Below, in pieces: positions 34,447-43,539 of a stretch of DNA of 64,000 nucleotides. The stretch spans positions 310,001 through 374,000 of the forward strand of contig NZ_BQUT01000005.1 in NCBI RefSeq assembly GCF_022835675.1, written 5' to 3'. The notes beneath the pieces were generated by a model. That model did not search any database. It was given only the letters and a program-made list of their open reading frames with translations, and was not told the origin of the DNA. How positions within the stretch are numbered: position 1 is the stretch's first letter; every line of letters begins with the position of its first letter. The DNA is from Companilactobacillus sp. RD055328 (GTDB lineage: Bacteria; Bacillota; Bacilli; Lactobacillales; Lactobacillaceae). Both the position numbers and the translations under genes were made by a program.

Positions 34447-35833
34447 TTTCACCCTCACGACTTATCATTTTTTTATTTAAAATAATCGCTACTAAAATAT
34501 TTAGAATCGGGGTAATTAAAGGATAGAATGCAAATGGTAAATAATTTATTGTTGAAACACCAAGTGTTCCAGCAATAAACACTCCGCTAACTCCCCATGG
34601 AATTAACGCATTAACATTAGCACCTGAAGTTCCTAAAATTCTTGAAAAATATTTTGGTTCAATATTTTGTTTTTCATATTCTTTTTCAAACATTGATCCG
34701 GGTAAAATCATTGATAAATATTGTTCACCAACTAATATATTTACTAAGTAACCACTAATTGACGTAGCAGTTACCAATTTTGCCGGATTGTTAACAAATT
34801 TACTAATAGAATTAATTATGTTATGGACAACGCCTACTTTGATTAGTAATCCACCAAGAGTTAATGCACATAAGATTAGAGAAATTGATCCCATCATGGA
34901 ATTAATTCCACCACCACCAATAAATGTATCGACACTTTCTATACCAGAATTACTTTCATAACCATTCATTAACAAATCACCAATATAATGAATATCAAAC
35001 TTATGATAATGAATCATACCTATTATAAGCGAAGTAAGTGACCCTAATAATAATGATGGTATAGATGGTAATTGAAACCATGCAAATATTAACAGTAACA
35101 ATACGGGCAATAATAAGATTGGCGTAATTGAAAATGCTTGATTTAGATCGCTACTCATTTTCAAAATATTATCACTTGATCCATGACCACTTAGTGAAGG
35201 ATTAAATATTATATACAATAACATTGTAATAATAAAACTAGGAATTGAAACTTTAGCGACATTTTTTAAATGCTCGTATAGATTAACTTTAGTAATTCCC
35301 GTTGTTAAATTAGATGTATCTGAAAGTGGTGACATTTCGTTACCAAAGAAAGCCCCTGATACAATTGCTCCAACAGTTAATGCTGGATTAATGTGCATCA
35401 TATTGCCCATTCCAATAAATACTATTCCCATTGTTGAAATCGTTGTAAATGAACTACCTACAACAATTCCTACAACACCACAAACGAAGAAAATTGTGGG
35501 TATTAAGAAATTGACATTAATAATTTGAAATCCATAGTACATAATACTTGGTATAACTCCTGAGAATAACCATGAAGCAACCATTACTCCAATTAACATA
35601 AAAATAATTATTGGAATAATTCCAGGTTTAATTCCTTCAATAACTCCATCAAAAATTTCATCCCAAGAAAAACCACGAAATTTAACGTAGAACATTAATG
35701 CCATGAACGAAAAAAGAATTGGAACTTGCGGTGCAAGGCCCAACCCTATGATACTAATTCCTAATATAACGAAAATACTGATTAGAATGATGTAGCTTTC
35801 GAATAAACTTATTTCTTTCTTTAAATTATTCAT
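34439..35833 (-). CDS. nhaC: NhaC-type Na+/H+ antiporter
   Basis: A 464-residue carrier with about eleven helices. Family blocks: GMMVAS-like MLIGVMVASWLFSGVIPSIMYYG, SFTTISTMGIVFIGMG and the conserved FFGNEMSPLSDTSNLTTG (about residues 170-187). The ATG at 35833 (AAGGTG upstream) is preferred over GTG 35842. NhaC is the usual fourth gene of lactic acid bacterial tyrosine decarboxylase clusters (tyrS-tdcA-tyrP-nhaC), thought to help ion and pH balance. It starts 18 nt after tyrP and overlaps the GNAT gene. Confidence 0.92.
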   Translation of the reverse strand: MNNLKKEISLFESYIILISIFVILGISIIGLGLAPQVPILFSFMALMFYVKFRGFSWDEIFDGVIEGIKPGIIPIIIFMLIGVMVASWLFSGVIPSIMYYGFQIINVNFLIPTIFFVCGVVGIVVGSSFTTISTMGIVFIGMGNMMHINPALTVGAIVSGAFFGNEMSPLSDTSNLTTGITKVNLYEHLKNVAKVSIPSFIITMLLYIIFNPSLSGHGSSDNILKMSSDLNQAFSITPILLLPVLLLLIFAWFQLPSIPSLLLGSLTSLIIGMIHYHKFDIHYIGDLLMNGYESNSGIESVDTFIGGGGINSMMGSISLILCALTLGGLLIKVGVVHNIINSISKFVNNPAKLVTATSISGYLVNILVGEQYLSMILPGSMFEKEYEKQNIEPKYFSRILGTSGANVNALIPWGVSGVFIAGTLGVSTINYLPFAFYPLITPILNILVAIILNKKMISREGEND

Positions 35834-35851
35834 CTGCTTCACCTTAATAAA

Positions 35852-37258
35852 CTATTTTAAATCTTTTTGAACGTTAACTAGCCAACTGCTCTTCTTATTA
35901 TGATCGATAATCAATGGAATTACAAACATAACTACAGTGACAATAACAACGAATAACGCATTAACTAAATCAGTAGAAATCAATGTTGCAATTATAATAA
36001 CTGCAATACCGAATAGTAAGAACCCTGCCCAAGTGAAGGCAACTGCGTTACCTTTCTTTCCTAGCCTATAAGGTCTTTCTATATCAGGTTTTTGTAATCT
36101 TAATCTAATGATTGAAAGTGCAATCAATACATATACAATTGCATAAATGATTGTTGTGGCATTTGTAAGTGTTAAGAAAACACCGTTAACATCTTCCATA
36201 AATCCATATAGTAATGCAAACAATGAAATACAGATTGATTGTGTTAACACAACATTTCTTGAAACGCCAAATTTATTGACTTTGTGGTAACCCATTTTAT
36301 CAGAAATTTGACCTTCTTTAGCAACTTGTGTCATTGATTTTGAAGGACCTGTAACCCAGGCTGACAATTGAATTAATACACCAATAACAACCATGAAACT
36401 AAAGATGTTAGCAATAATTGTTGGTAATCCTAAAATCTTACACCAGATTAGAATTGGTTGTGTAATATTTGATAATTGTATTTCGTTGTTAGGTACAACA
36501 GCTGCAACCAAAATACCATTAAGCAAGTTCATAACAACTAATCCAATAAGTGCAATGAAGATTCCTTTTGAATAATCACGTTTTGCATCTTTTAATCTTG
36601 GAATATAAACCGAAGAAATTTCAATCCCAACAAAAACAAAAGCAATTGCGGCAAAATATTGTAGTGATTCAATATTTGAAAAACTTGGTAATAATTTATC
36701 CCATGAGAATGATCCTAAGTATGAAATTGGTCTGATACCAACTTTAATCATTGATGCTACACCCATAACAAGCATAACTACAATTGGAATATATACTCCA
36801 AGCCAAACACCAACACTTCCACCGAACTTAGCCATATCAAATTTCAAATTCAAGATGGTAATTATCCAATAGAATATCAAGATATTTGCCAAAACAAACC
36901 AATGATTGTTTCCAAGTTCTGGATTACCAATTACATTCCCCCATAGAGGTCCGATTGTTGAGGCAACCATAACCATTCCAGGAAACATTTGGACCCATAG
37001 CAACCAAGCGGTAGTGAAGCCCCACTTATTACCAAGACCATTCTTTACCCATAATTGAGGACCACCATCATCTTGCATCATAGTTCCTAATTCACCAGAA
37101 ATCAAAGCAATTGGTAATGCAAAGAAGATAACGGCAAATAGTACATATGTTATTTGTGTCCAACCAGCAGCTGATAGTGAGGGAATACTTCTAACAGTAG
37201 CACAAAGTGCCATCGTCATTCCCACAAATGTTCCTAAAGTTATTTTTTTTGAATCCAT
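35852..37258 (-). CDS. tyrP: Tyrosine/tyramine antiporter
   Basis: A 468-residue APC-superfamily exchanger with twelve helices. N-terminus KKITLGTFVGMTMALCATVRSIPSL and the GELGTMMQDDGGPQLWVKN block match the glutamate:GABA-antiporter-like group to which TyrP belongs. Placed between tdcA and nhaC, it almost certainly imports tyrosine and exports tyramine; each exchange plus decarboxylation consumes an inner proton, aiding acid resistance and proton motive force. No terminator separates it from tdcA (32-nt gap). Confidence 0.93.
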   Translation of the reverse strand: MDSKKITLGTFVGMTMALCATVRSIPSLSAAGWTQITYVLFAVIFFALPIALISGELGTMMQDDGGPQLWVKNGLGNKWGFTTAWLLWVQMFPGMVMVASTIGPLWGNVIGNPELGNNHWFVLANILIFYWIITILNLKFDMAKFGGSVGVWLGVYIPIVVMLVMGVASMIKVGIRPISYLGSFSWDKLLPSFSNIESLQYFAAIAFVFVGIEISSVYIPRLKDAKRDYSKGIFIALIGLVVMNLLNGILVAAVVPNNEIQLSNITQPILIWCKILGLPTIIANIFSFMVVIGVLIQLSAWVTGPSKSMTQVAKEGQISDKMGYHKVNKFGVSRNVVLTQSICISLFALLYGFMEDVNGVFLTLTNATTIIYAIVYVLIALSIIRLRLQKPDIERPYRLGKKGNAVAFTWAGFLLFGIAVIIIATLISTDLVNALFVVIVTVVMFVIPLIIDHNKKSSWLVNVQKDLK

Positions 37259-37290
37259 TATAATACTCCTATTTTCTATTACAAATTTTA

Positions 37291-39141
37291 TTATTTAACA
37301 ATATCTTCAAGATATTCTTGAATAGCATCATGAATAGAAGAAGTAAAGTATTTAAAGTTTTCTTTGTCATTCATATATGGACTCATAACTGAAGCTCTAA
37401 TAATTGTAACCTTACCAGCTTTTCTCCATTCATCTTCGCTAAATCCTAAACTCTTAACATAGTTTAAAGGACTGTCGCCATAGTCATCTTGAGCAAAGTC
37501 AGTATGTGAAACAATATAACCTTTACTGTATAGGTTTCCATCAACATATGAAGCTTTATTATAGAAATCATGGTTCAACTCATTCATTGCAACTAGATTA
37601 TCATTACCTTGTTCTTTAACTACGTAATCAACCATATTAAAGTCAGGTGATGTTAATGGATGAATTTCAAATGTTCTACCATCAACGTCAAATGTTTGTC
37701 CTTGCAAGAAGTTATAGTATCTTTGTGATCCTTCAATTGAAGCACCAATTAATTTACCATAACCTGAGATATTTAGAGGTAATGTTTGATGAGCAGCCCA
37801 AACGGCAGCAGCTGTAGCACCAGCTTTTGATCCTTCAAGAATGTAAGCACCAAGAAGTGCAGGAATATCAGCACCTTTTTCGAATACGTATGTAGCAAAG
37901 TATGAAATAACGTCACGCATTCTAATATCTTTTATAGCAATACCACCGGCTGAATAAGGAATATATCCCATCTTATGCGGATCAATTGTTACTGATTCAG
38001 CTTCTTCAACTGCTTTGTAAGCATTATAAACTTCTTCTTTAATGTGATTACCTTTTTCAGTAAAGACATTATACTTGTTGAATTCTTCTTCAAGTTTGTC
38101 ATAAGGAATAAAGTTATTATCTTCGTCTAAGAAAATTGCACGTCCATAACCGCCATAAGCAGCATCAACATGTAAGTAGAAGTAAATATTTTCTTTTTGT
38201 AATTTGTTTCTTAATTCAACAATTTTATCGATACTATCAACAGCACCTTCTTCAGTTGAACCTACCACACCAACAACACCTAAAATAGGAATTTGTTTGT
38301 CTGTTAATTCACGAATAGTTTTTTCTAGTGCATTGATATCCATACGATAGTGATCGTCAACATCAACTGCAACAACTTGGTCTAAACCAATACCAATAAT
38401 ATCGGCAGCTTTTAACCATGAATAATGTTTTGTACGAGGGATAAGCCATTTTCCAAGTTTGTTCAAATTACGACCTGAACGAGCTGAGGCGTTTTTGATT
38501 TCTTCAATCTTATCACCATTAGCAGCAACTAAGTCCATAATTTCTGCAGTTGTCATATTTAGTAATTCCCATTCATCTTTACCTGAAACAGATTCTGGAA
38601 CTACTTCTTTCAATGCGAATGGAAGTGATTTAATATTTCTTGCATACCAAAGTCCTTCTAAGTTAGCTAATGAACCGTCGGCAACAATGTGTCCCCAACC
38701 TTCTTTGTAGCTCATTAATTTAGCAAATTCTTCACCAACTTCTTCTTCCATTTCAGAAGTAGCAGGAGATGACTCATATGCAACGTTATTACCATTCCAT
38801 AGCATTGCATAAGTATATGCAAGTACGGCTGGCATAAGTGTTTCAGAGTTCATGTGTCCCCAATATCTACCAGCTGAATGCCAAGGAACTGATTTGTCTC
38901 TTAGTCTTCTAGAAACTTCAGCAAGAACATCTTTCATATGGTTTTGTGTTTTAATAAAACTTTCAGATGATTGTTCTTCAGGCGTAATCATTGCCTTGTC
39001 TTTTGGGAAATAGTTCTTTCTCCAACCGACATGTTCGTCAATTAAATCTGACATTACTTTTTTAAAGTAATCACCGTTTTCTGCTTTATCACCAATGAAA
39101 AGTGCTGATAAATCTAAATCTTTTTGATCATTCATATTCAT
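37291..39141 (-). CDS. tdcA: Tyrosine decarboxylase
   Basis: A 616-residue PLP enzyme making tyramine and CO2 from tyrosine. Near-signature blocks of lactic acid bacterial TDC are present: [49 protein letters not shown] and the PLP lysine in TIDPHKMGY (near residue 390), with HVDAAYGG before it. The ATG at 39141 has GGAGG 8 nt upstream; a TTG at 39147 is weaker. It heads tdcA-tyrP-nhaC-GNAT and has its own promoter with two palindromic boxes, while tyrS upstream ends in a terminator. Phenylalanine may be a side substrate, as known for the family. Confidence 0.97.
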   Translation of the reverse strand: MNMNDQKDLDLSALFIGDKAENGDYFKKVMSDLIDEHVGWRKNYFPKDKAMITPEEQSSESFIKTQNHMKDVLAEVSRRLRDKSVPWHSAGRYWGHMNSETLMPAVLAYTYAMLWNGNNVAYESSPATSEMEEEVGEEFAKLMSYKEGWGHIVADGSLANLEGLWYARNIKSLPFALKEVVPESVSGKDEWELLNMTTAEIMDLVAANGDKIEEIKNASARSGRNLNKLGKWLIPRTKHYSWLKAADIIGIGLDQVVAVDVDDHYRMDINALEKTIRELTDKQIPILGVVGVVGSTEEGAVDSIDKIVELRNKLQKENIYFYLHVDAAYGGYGRAIFLDEDNNFIPYDKLEEEFNKYNVFTEKGNHIKEEVYNAYKAVEEAESVTIDPHKMGYIPYSAGGIAIKDIRMRDVISYFATYVFEKGADIPALLGAYILEGSKAGATAAAVWAAHQTLPLNISGYGKLIGASIEGSQRYYNFLQGQTFDVDGRTFEIHPLTSPDFNMVDYVVKEQGNDNLVAMNELNHDFYNKASYVDGNLYSKGYIVSHTDFAQDDYGDSPLNYVKSLGFSEDEWRKAGKVTIIRASVMSPYMNDKENFKYFTSSIHDAIQEYLEDIVK

Positions 39142-39161
39142 GGTCAAAACCTCCGTTAATT

Positions 39162-39186
39162 AATTACCCCGTAAGGAGTATCTAAA
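39162..39186. promoter_or_regulatory. tdcA operator box A (near the transcription start)
   Basis: A 25-bp element with core TTACCCCGTAAGGAGTA, an imperfect palindrome (TACCCC-GTAA-GGAGTA). It matches box B at 21 of 25 positions and lies 43 bp from it, about four helical turns. It covers the predicted tdcA start site (near 39183). Confidence 0.65.
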
Positions 39187-39189
39187 TAC

Positions 39190-39218
39190 AATATAACCGT
39201 TTGGAATTACCCTGTAAA
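39190..39218 (-). promoter_or_regulatory. Promoter of tdcA
   Basis: Minus strand: -35 TTTACA (39213-39218), 17-bp spacer, -10 TATATT (39190-39195). The 5' leader would be about 40 nt. Confidence 0.6.
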
Positions 39219-39229
39219 GGGTTTCTAAA
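39205..39229. promoter_or_regulatory. tdcA operator box B (over the -35)
   Basis: 25-bp copy of box A with core TTACCCTGTAAAGGGTTT, palindrome TACCCT-GTAA-AGGGTT; the -35 hexamer is its centre. No third copy was noticed in the window. Confidence 0.65.
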
Positions 39230-39239
39230 AAATAATAAT

Positions 39240-39275
39240 AAAAAAAGAAGTCATATTACATGACTTCTTTTTTTA
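39240..39275 (-). terminator. Terminator of tyrS
   Basis: AAAAAAGAAGTCAT-ATTAC-ATGACTTCTTTTTTT separates the T-box/tyrS transcript from tdcA. Confidence 0.88.
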
Positions 39276-40532
39276 TTATTTGATTTTTGCCAAGAAGTAG
39301 TTCTTTTTACCTCTTCTAATAACAATGAACTTACCGCTAAATGAAGAGCTTGGATCAATAACGGTTTCTATATCTGTAATTCTTTCTCCATTAATGTAAA
39401 TTGCCCCATTATTAACATCTTCTCTTGCTTGTCGCTTAGAAGAATCCACTTCGGCAGCAATTAATAAATCTACAATATTAATTAATTCGTTTTCAATTGT
39501 TGCAGATGGAACAGAATTAAATGCTTGTTCTGCTTCTTTGACACTTAAAGCCTTTATATCACCCTGGAATAAACTTTCAGTAATCTTCTTAGCTTCTGTT
39601 AAATCTTCTTCTCCATGAACAAATCTTGTAACTTCTTCTGCCAATTTAATCTGAGCTTCACGTTTTTCTGGCTGTGTCTTAACTTTTTCGTGTAAATCAT
39701 CAATTTCTTCTTTTGTTAAAAATGTAAAGAACTTTAAGTATTTAACAACATCACGATCATCTTGATTTAACCAGAATTGGTAAAATTCGTATGGAGATGT
39801 TTTTTCTGAATCTAACCATACTGCTCCTCCCGCTGTTTTACCGAACTTTGTACCGTCAGCTTTTAACATAAGTGGAATTGTTAAACCGTAAACTTCTTCA
39901 TCCGCACCGTCAATTTTGTGAATTAAATCAATACCTGCCGTAATGTTTCCCCATTGATCACCACCTCCAATTTGTAATTGGATATTATGTTGATGATGTA
40001 ATGTCCAAAAGTCAACTGATTGTAAAATTTGGTATGTGAACTCTGTAAATGATATTCCATTTGCTAATCTACTTGCTACAATATCTTTAGCAAGCATTGT
40101 GTTAATATTAACAAGTTTTCCGTAGTCTCTTAAAAAATCTAGCAATGATATTTTTGATAGCCAATCGAAATTATTTACCATTGTTACATTTGCATCACCA
40201 CCGAACAATAATTGCATTTGTTTGGTTAGAGCATCAACATTATGTTGAACTTGTTCCATAGTTTGTAGTTGGCGCTCTGTTTTACGTCCCGATGGATCTC
40301 CAATACTACCTGTAGCGCCACCAATTAAAATAAATGGATGATGTCCAGCTAATTCAAATCTCTTCATCATCATAAATGGAATTAGATGTCCAATATGCAT
40401 GCTATCACCCGTTGGATCAACACCACAGTATAGAGCAATTTGTTTTTCAGATGTTAGCTTTTTCAAACCTTCTTCATCAGTAGTTTGATTAATAGCATCT
40501 CTCCATTTTAATTCATCAATAATATTCATCAT
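39276..40532 (-). CDS. tyrS: Tyrosyl-tRNA synthetase
   Basis: A 418-residue class I synthetase. Seen: YCGVDPTGDSMHIGHL (tyrosine pocket and HIGH, residues 34-49), QIGGGDQWGNITAG, the KFGKT form of KMSKS (about 230) and a C-terminal S4-like RNA-binding domain (about 350-418, ending RRGKKNYFLAKI). It belongs to the tyrS copy associated with tyrosine decarboxylation clusters; a housekeeping copy may lie elsewhere. It is read after the T-box and a 72-residue HTH gene, 18 nt downstream of the latter. Confidence 0.95.
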   Translation of the reverse strand: MMNIIDELKWRDAINQTTDEEGLKKLTSEKQIALYCGVDPTGDSMHIGHLIPFMMMKRFELAGHHPFILIGGATGSIGDPSGRKTERQLQTMEQVQHNVDALTKQMQLLFGGDANVTMVNNFDWLSKISLLDFLRDYGKLVNINTMLAKDIVASRLANGISFTEFTYQILQSVDFWTLHHQHNIQLQIGGGDQWGNITAGIDLIHKIDGADEEVYGLTIPLMLKADGTKFGKTAGGAVWLDSEKTSPYEFYQFWLNQDDRDVVKYLKFFTFLTKEEIDDLHEKVKTQPEKREAQIKLAEEVTRFVHGEEDLTEAKKITESLFQGDIKALSVKEAEQAFNSVPSATIENELINIVDLLIAAEVDSSKRQAREDVNNGAIYINGERITDIETVIDPSSSFSGKFIVIRRGKKNYFLAKIK

Positions 40533-40550
40533 AATTAAGCACTCTCCAAA

Positions 40551-40769
40551 TTATTTTATATTTTTTCTTGCATTTACTTCTGTCTGTCCCGTAATAGCTT
40601 CCATTGCTTTTCTTGTAACCACTAATTGTTTACCAAATCTTCGAATCGACCCCTTAGGAAACTTATCCGGATATTTTCTGTAAATTTGTCTAACATAATC
40701 CGAAGAACGATTCCAACGTTTTGAAGCCTCAACAGAAGACATTATATCTCTATCATCTAATCTAATCAT
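40551..40769 (-). CDS. Small helix-turn-helix protein between T-box and tyrS
   Basis: A 72-residue basic protein. Residues 10-60 fit a small winged helix-turn-helix of the excisionase/MerR-like kind: MSSVEASKRWNRSSDYVRQI (helix-turn-helix), then SIRRFGKQLVVTRKAMEAI (wing and closing helix). No sensor or metal-binding domain is visible. Its ATG overlaps the stop of a 19-codon upstream ORF by 8 bases, and its own ribosome site is weak, suggesting coupled translation. Being inside the tyrosyl T-box transcript and next to tdcA, it is a candidate regulator of the tdc operon; that is inference. Confidence 0.75.
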   Translation of the reverse strand: MIRLDDRDIMSSVEASKRWNRSSDYVRQIYRKYPDKFPKGSIRRFGKQLVVTRKAMEAITGQTEVNARKNIK

Positions 40770-40821
40770 TCCGTATTAATCCTCGGTACCATGCTGTCTT
40801 CATATATTCATATTCACTCAA
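40762..40821 (-). CDS. 19-codon leader ORF with three Tyr codons
   Basis: TTG at 40821 with a consensus GGAGG 8 nt upstream; stop TAG at 40762. The peptide carries Tyr at positions 4, 6 and 12 (codons TAT, TAT, TAC). The stop overlaps the HTH start (ATGATTAG). It lies between the T-box terminator and the HTH gene, so it is made only when the T-box antiterminates. It may be a coupling leader or a tyrosine-sensing peptide. The non-ATG start lowers confidence. Confidence 0.4.
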   Translation of the reverse strand: MSEYEYMKTAWYRGLIRND

Positions 40822-40837
40822 ACAAACCACCTCCAAA

Positions 40838-41024
40838 ATAAACAAAAAGCGCCCCTGTATAATTTACAGGGACGCTCACAGCGCGGTACCACCCAAGTTC
40901 AGGTAAAAGTTACCTGCTCTCTTTGTTTATATTTAAAATTTTAAAGTATTTCAACATACTGACCTGCATAGCTCACACCAACCGCTATTTCTCTGGACAC
41001 CGAATCAATATGTTTATTAACTTG
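40838..41024 (-). ncRNA. Tyrosyl T-box riboswitch
   Basis: The minus strand contains the T-box GGGTGGTACCGCG (40882-40894) followed by an intrinsic terminator (40844-40876, GCGTCCCTGTAA / TTACAGGG-GCGC with T5). Upstream are an AGAGA motif and a stem I apical region (near 41000-40965). A likely specifier codon UAC is at 40946-40948 within a UGAAAUACUUU context; UAU at 40968-40970 is an alternative. Uncharged tRNA-Tyr should favour the antiterminator and expression of the leader ORF, HTH gene and tyrS. Confidence 0.85.
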
Positions 41025-41030
41025 ATTATA

Positions 41031-41059
41031 ATGCTATACAAAATTAATATTAATGTCAA
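41031..41059 (-). promoter_or_regulatory. Promoter of the T-box/tyrS transcript
   Basis: Minus strand: consensus -35 TTGACA (41054-41059), 17-bp spacer, -10 TAGCAT (41031-41036); a TATAAT lies slightly further on at 41025-41030. Confidence 0.6.
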
Positions 41060-41112
41060 CGTTTTTATAAAGAAAAAGAGCAACAAAATAAAATTTGTAC
41101 ATACAATTACTA

Positions 41113-41694
41113 CTACATGTGGGCTTCAATCCATTGCCAAACTTGGTCTTTACCATATTTAGTTTCGGCACTAAATATTTGAAAATCAGTTGTTTCATCA
41201 ATTTGCATAGTTTTTCTAATAATACTTTCGCTCTTGTTCCATTGGTTACCTTTAACTTTGTCCATTTTGGTCGCCACGATTAATACTGGTATCTTGTAAT
41301 ATCTAACAAAATCGTACATAGAAATATCGTCTTCACTTGGTTCATGGCGGCCATCAACCAAAATAACGATCCCCTTTAACGGCTTTCTTGTTGTAAGGTA
41401 TTCTTCAATCATTACCCCAAATTCTTCACGTTGTTTCTTTGATACCTTCGCATAGCCATATCCTGGAACATCAACTAAATATAATTGTTCTTCAATATTA
41501 TAGAAGTTAAGTTGTTGGGTTTTACCTGGCTTACTTGATGTTCTGGCAAAACTATTACGATTAATTAGAGTATTAATCAAAGACGACTTACCAACATTAG
41601 AACGGCCTGCTAACGCTATTTCTGGATAACCTTCAGTTGGGTACTGTTTTGAGCTAACAGCACTCATATTCATTGATACATTATTTACTTTCAT
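41113..41694 (-). CDS. engB: Ribosome biogenesis GTPase YsxC/EngB
   Basis: A 193-residue GTPase required for 50S assembly. G1 [14 protein letters not shown] (about residues 31-44), G3 [10 protein letters not shown] and G4 ATKMDK are intact. In lactobacilli it normally follows clpX directly; here a ybjQ-like gene with its own terminator intervenes, so it probably has its own promoter in the 60 nt upstream. I see no strong terminator after it. Confidence 0.96.
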   Translation of the reverse strand: MKVNNVSMNMSAVSSKQYPTEGYPEIALAGRSNVGKSSLINTLINRNSFARTSSKPGKTQQLNFYNIEEQLYLVDVPGYGYAKVSKKQREEFGVMIEEYLTTRKPLKGIVILVDGRHEPSEDDISMYDFVRYYKIPVLIVATKMDKVKGNQWNKSESIIRKTMQIDETTDFQIFSAETKYGKDQVWQWIEAHM

Positions 41695-41731
41695 AGATAA
41701 CTCCTTAATGTCTGATATCTATTATATATTA

Positions 41732-41758
41732 AAAAAGGCGCCATGAGGCGTCTTTTTA
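41732..41758 (-). terminator. Terminator of the ybjQ-like gene
   Basis: AAAAGGCGCC-ATGA-GGCGTCTTTT with T-run on the minus strand. Confidence 0.85.
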
Positions 41759-42082
41759 TTACTTAAATTTAACTGCCGTTCCGTATGCGGCAACAGATTG
41801 CATATCAGTTCCAATTGAACCTGAGTCAAAACGCATCATAACAATGGCATCAGCACCCATTTCTTTGGCATTTTCACGCAAACGATCAATTGAAATATCA
41901 CGTGATTCAGTCATCATCTCTGTATATGCTTTAATTTCTCCACCTACTACATTCTTGAAAGAAGCACCGATGTTTTTAAATACGTTTTTTGATTGTGTTG
42001 TTAAACCAAAAACTTCACCAATAATTTCATATTCTTTACCTGGAATTGTTTCGGTTGTTGTAACTAATAATTCTTCAGCCAT
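41759..42082 (-). CDS. YbjQ/UPF0145-family protein
   Basis: A 107-residue protein of the YbjQ (heavy-metal-binding-domain, UPF0145) family: [16 protein letters not shown] at the start, [16 protein letters not shown] in the middle and [16 protein letters not shown] near residue 85. Members form ring-like oligomers; function is not established. It stands alone between clpX and engB with its own terminator. Confidence 0.88.
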   Translation of the reverse strand: MAEELLVTTTETIPGKEYEIIGEVFGLTTQSKNVFKNIGASFKNVVGGEIKAYTEMMTESRDISIDRLRENAKEMGADAIVMMRFDSGSIGTDMQSVAAYGTAVKFK

Positions 42083-42156
42083 AATAATTTACTCCCTTTT
42101 TAAAGTACTTATATTATAACCTATCAAATATTATTTTTCAGTGAAGACAAATAACA

Positions 42157-42180
42157 AAAAAAGACGCTTACGCGTCTTTA
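42157..42180 (-). terminator. Terminator of clpX
   Basis: AAAGACGC-TTAC-GCGTCTTT followed by T-rich sequence on the minus strand. Confidence 0.8.
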
Positions 42181-43428
42181 TGCAACTTTACCATTCTTCA
42201 ATTGTAATTCTGGCTTACCTTTTTTCAAAACAGCATCTTTAGTTACAACGACTTTTTTAACGTCATCTCTACTTGGAATTTCAAACATTGTATCTAGCAT
42301 TGTTTCTTCAACAATTGCTCGAAGTCCACGTGCCCCTGTCTTACGATCCATTGCAGTTTTAGCAATGGCTTTTAGAGCACTCTTCTTGAATTCTAATTCC
42401 ACATCATCAAGTTGTAGTAATTCTTGATATTGCTTAATAAGAGCATTCTTTGGTTTTGTTAGAATTTCTACTAAATTATCTTCAGTAAGTTTTTCTAAAG
42501 TAGTAATAATTGGTACACGGCCTATAAATTCAGGAATAATCCCAAACTTAACCAAATCTTCTGGAATAATTTGTTGCATCAAACTATCAGTATCCTCAAG
42601 ATTTACATTAGAATCTGCTGATCCAAATCCAATAGTACGTTCACCTAATCGGTTCTTGATAATTTCTTCTATTCCATCAAAGGCACCACCGATGATAAAG
42701 AGAATATTAGTTGTGTCAATTTGAATTAATTCTTGTTGTGGATGTTTACGTCCACCTTGAGGTGGAACACTAGCGGTAGTTCCTTCAAGAATCTTAAGCA
42801 ATGCTTGTTGAACACCTTCACCTGATACATCACGGGTAATTGATACATTCTCACTCTTTTTAGCGATTTTATCAATCTCATCAATATAAATAATGCCACG
42901 TTCTGCACGTTCCACATCATAATCAGCATTTTGTAAAAGTTTTAATAGAATATTTTCAACATCTTCACCAACATAACCAGCTTCAGTTAAAGTTGTAGCA
43001 TCAGCAATTGCAAATGGTACATCCAAAATTCTAGCAAGTGTTTGAGCTAAGAATGTTTTACCAGAACCAGTTGAACCAAGCATGGCAATATTACTCTTTT
43101 GTAGTTCAGTATCGCCTTCTTTAGCTTCATTCATTTTATTAACACGTTTATAGTGATTATAAACTGCAACAGACAAAGCACGTTTTGCAGAGTTTTGTCC
43201 AATAACATAATCATTTAAAATTTTATTTATTTCTGTTGGTTTAGGAATATCTTCAAGAACGTTTACAGTTGACTCATGAGCCAATTCTTCTTCAATGATA
43301 TCCTTACATAAATCAATACATTCATTACAGATATAAACCCCAGGGCCAGCAACTATTTTCTTTACTTGATCTTGAGTTTTTCCACAGAATGAACATTTGA
43401 TTGAACCATTAACTTCTGTTGTATCCAA
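42178..43428 (-). CDS. clpX: ClpX ATPase subunit of the ClpXP protease
   Basis: A 416-residue AAA+ unfoldase. N-terminal zinc-binding domain with CSFC (residues 13-16) and CNEC (35-38), Walker [13 protein letters not shown], Walker B IIYIDEID, pore loop GYVG, and RGLR sensor 2. The best start is the TTG at 43428, 10 nt after AGGAGG; no ATG precedes the zinc motif. Known role: unfolding tagged substrates for ClpP. Own terminator; no CtsR or CIRCE box was seen upstream. Confidence 0.97.
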   Translation of the reverse strand: MDTTEVNGSIKCSFCGKTQDQVKKIVAGPGVYICNECIDLCKDIIEEELAHESTVNVLEDIPKPTEINKILNDYVIGQNSAKRALSVAVYNHYKRVNKMNEAKEGDTELQKSNIAMLGSTGSGKTFLAQTLARILDVPFAIADATTLTEAGYVGEDVENILLKLLQNADYDVERAERGIIYIDEIDKIAKKSENVSITRDVSGEGVQQALLKILEGTTASVPPQGGRKHPQQELIQIDTTNILFIIGGAFDGIEEIIKNRLGERTIGFGSADSNVNLEDTDSLMQQIIPEDLVKFGIIPEFIGRVPIITTLEKLTEDNLVEILTKPKNALIKQYQELLQLDDVELEFKKSALKAIAKTAMDRKTGARGLRAIVEETMLDTMFEIPSRDDVKKVVVTKDAVLKKGKPELQLKNGKVA

Positions 43429-43506
43429 AATAGTGAATCCTCCTATTTAACTAACAAATGGTAGTTTATCATCATTTATTAATTCCCGAAAGTAATTGGT
43501 CTTAAA

Positions 43507-43536
43507 AAAAAAGAAACTCTTAAAGAGTTTCTTTTG
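43507..43536 (-). terminator. Terminator of tig
   Basis: AAAAGAAACTCT-TAA-AGAGTTTCTTTT just past tig. Confidence 0.85.
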
Positions 43537-43539
43537 AAA

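Noticed and set aside
40762-40821. Frameshifted N-terminal extension of the HTH protein
   Set aside because: The stop/start overlap ATGATTAG is a natural coupling arrangement and the HTH fold is complete without the extension; a frameshift would need several changes. It is kept as a leader ORF.
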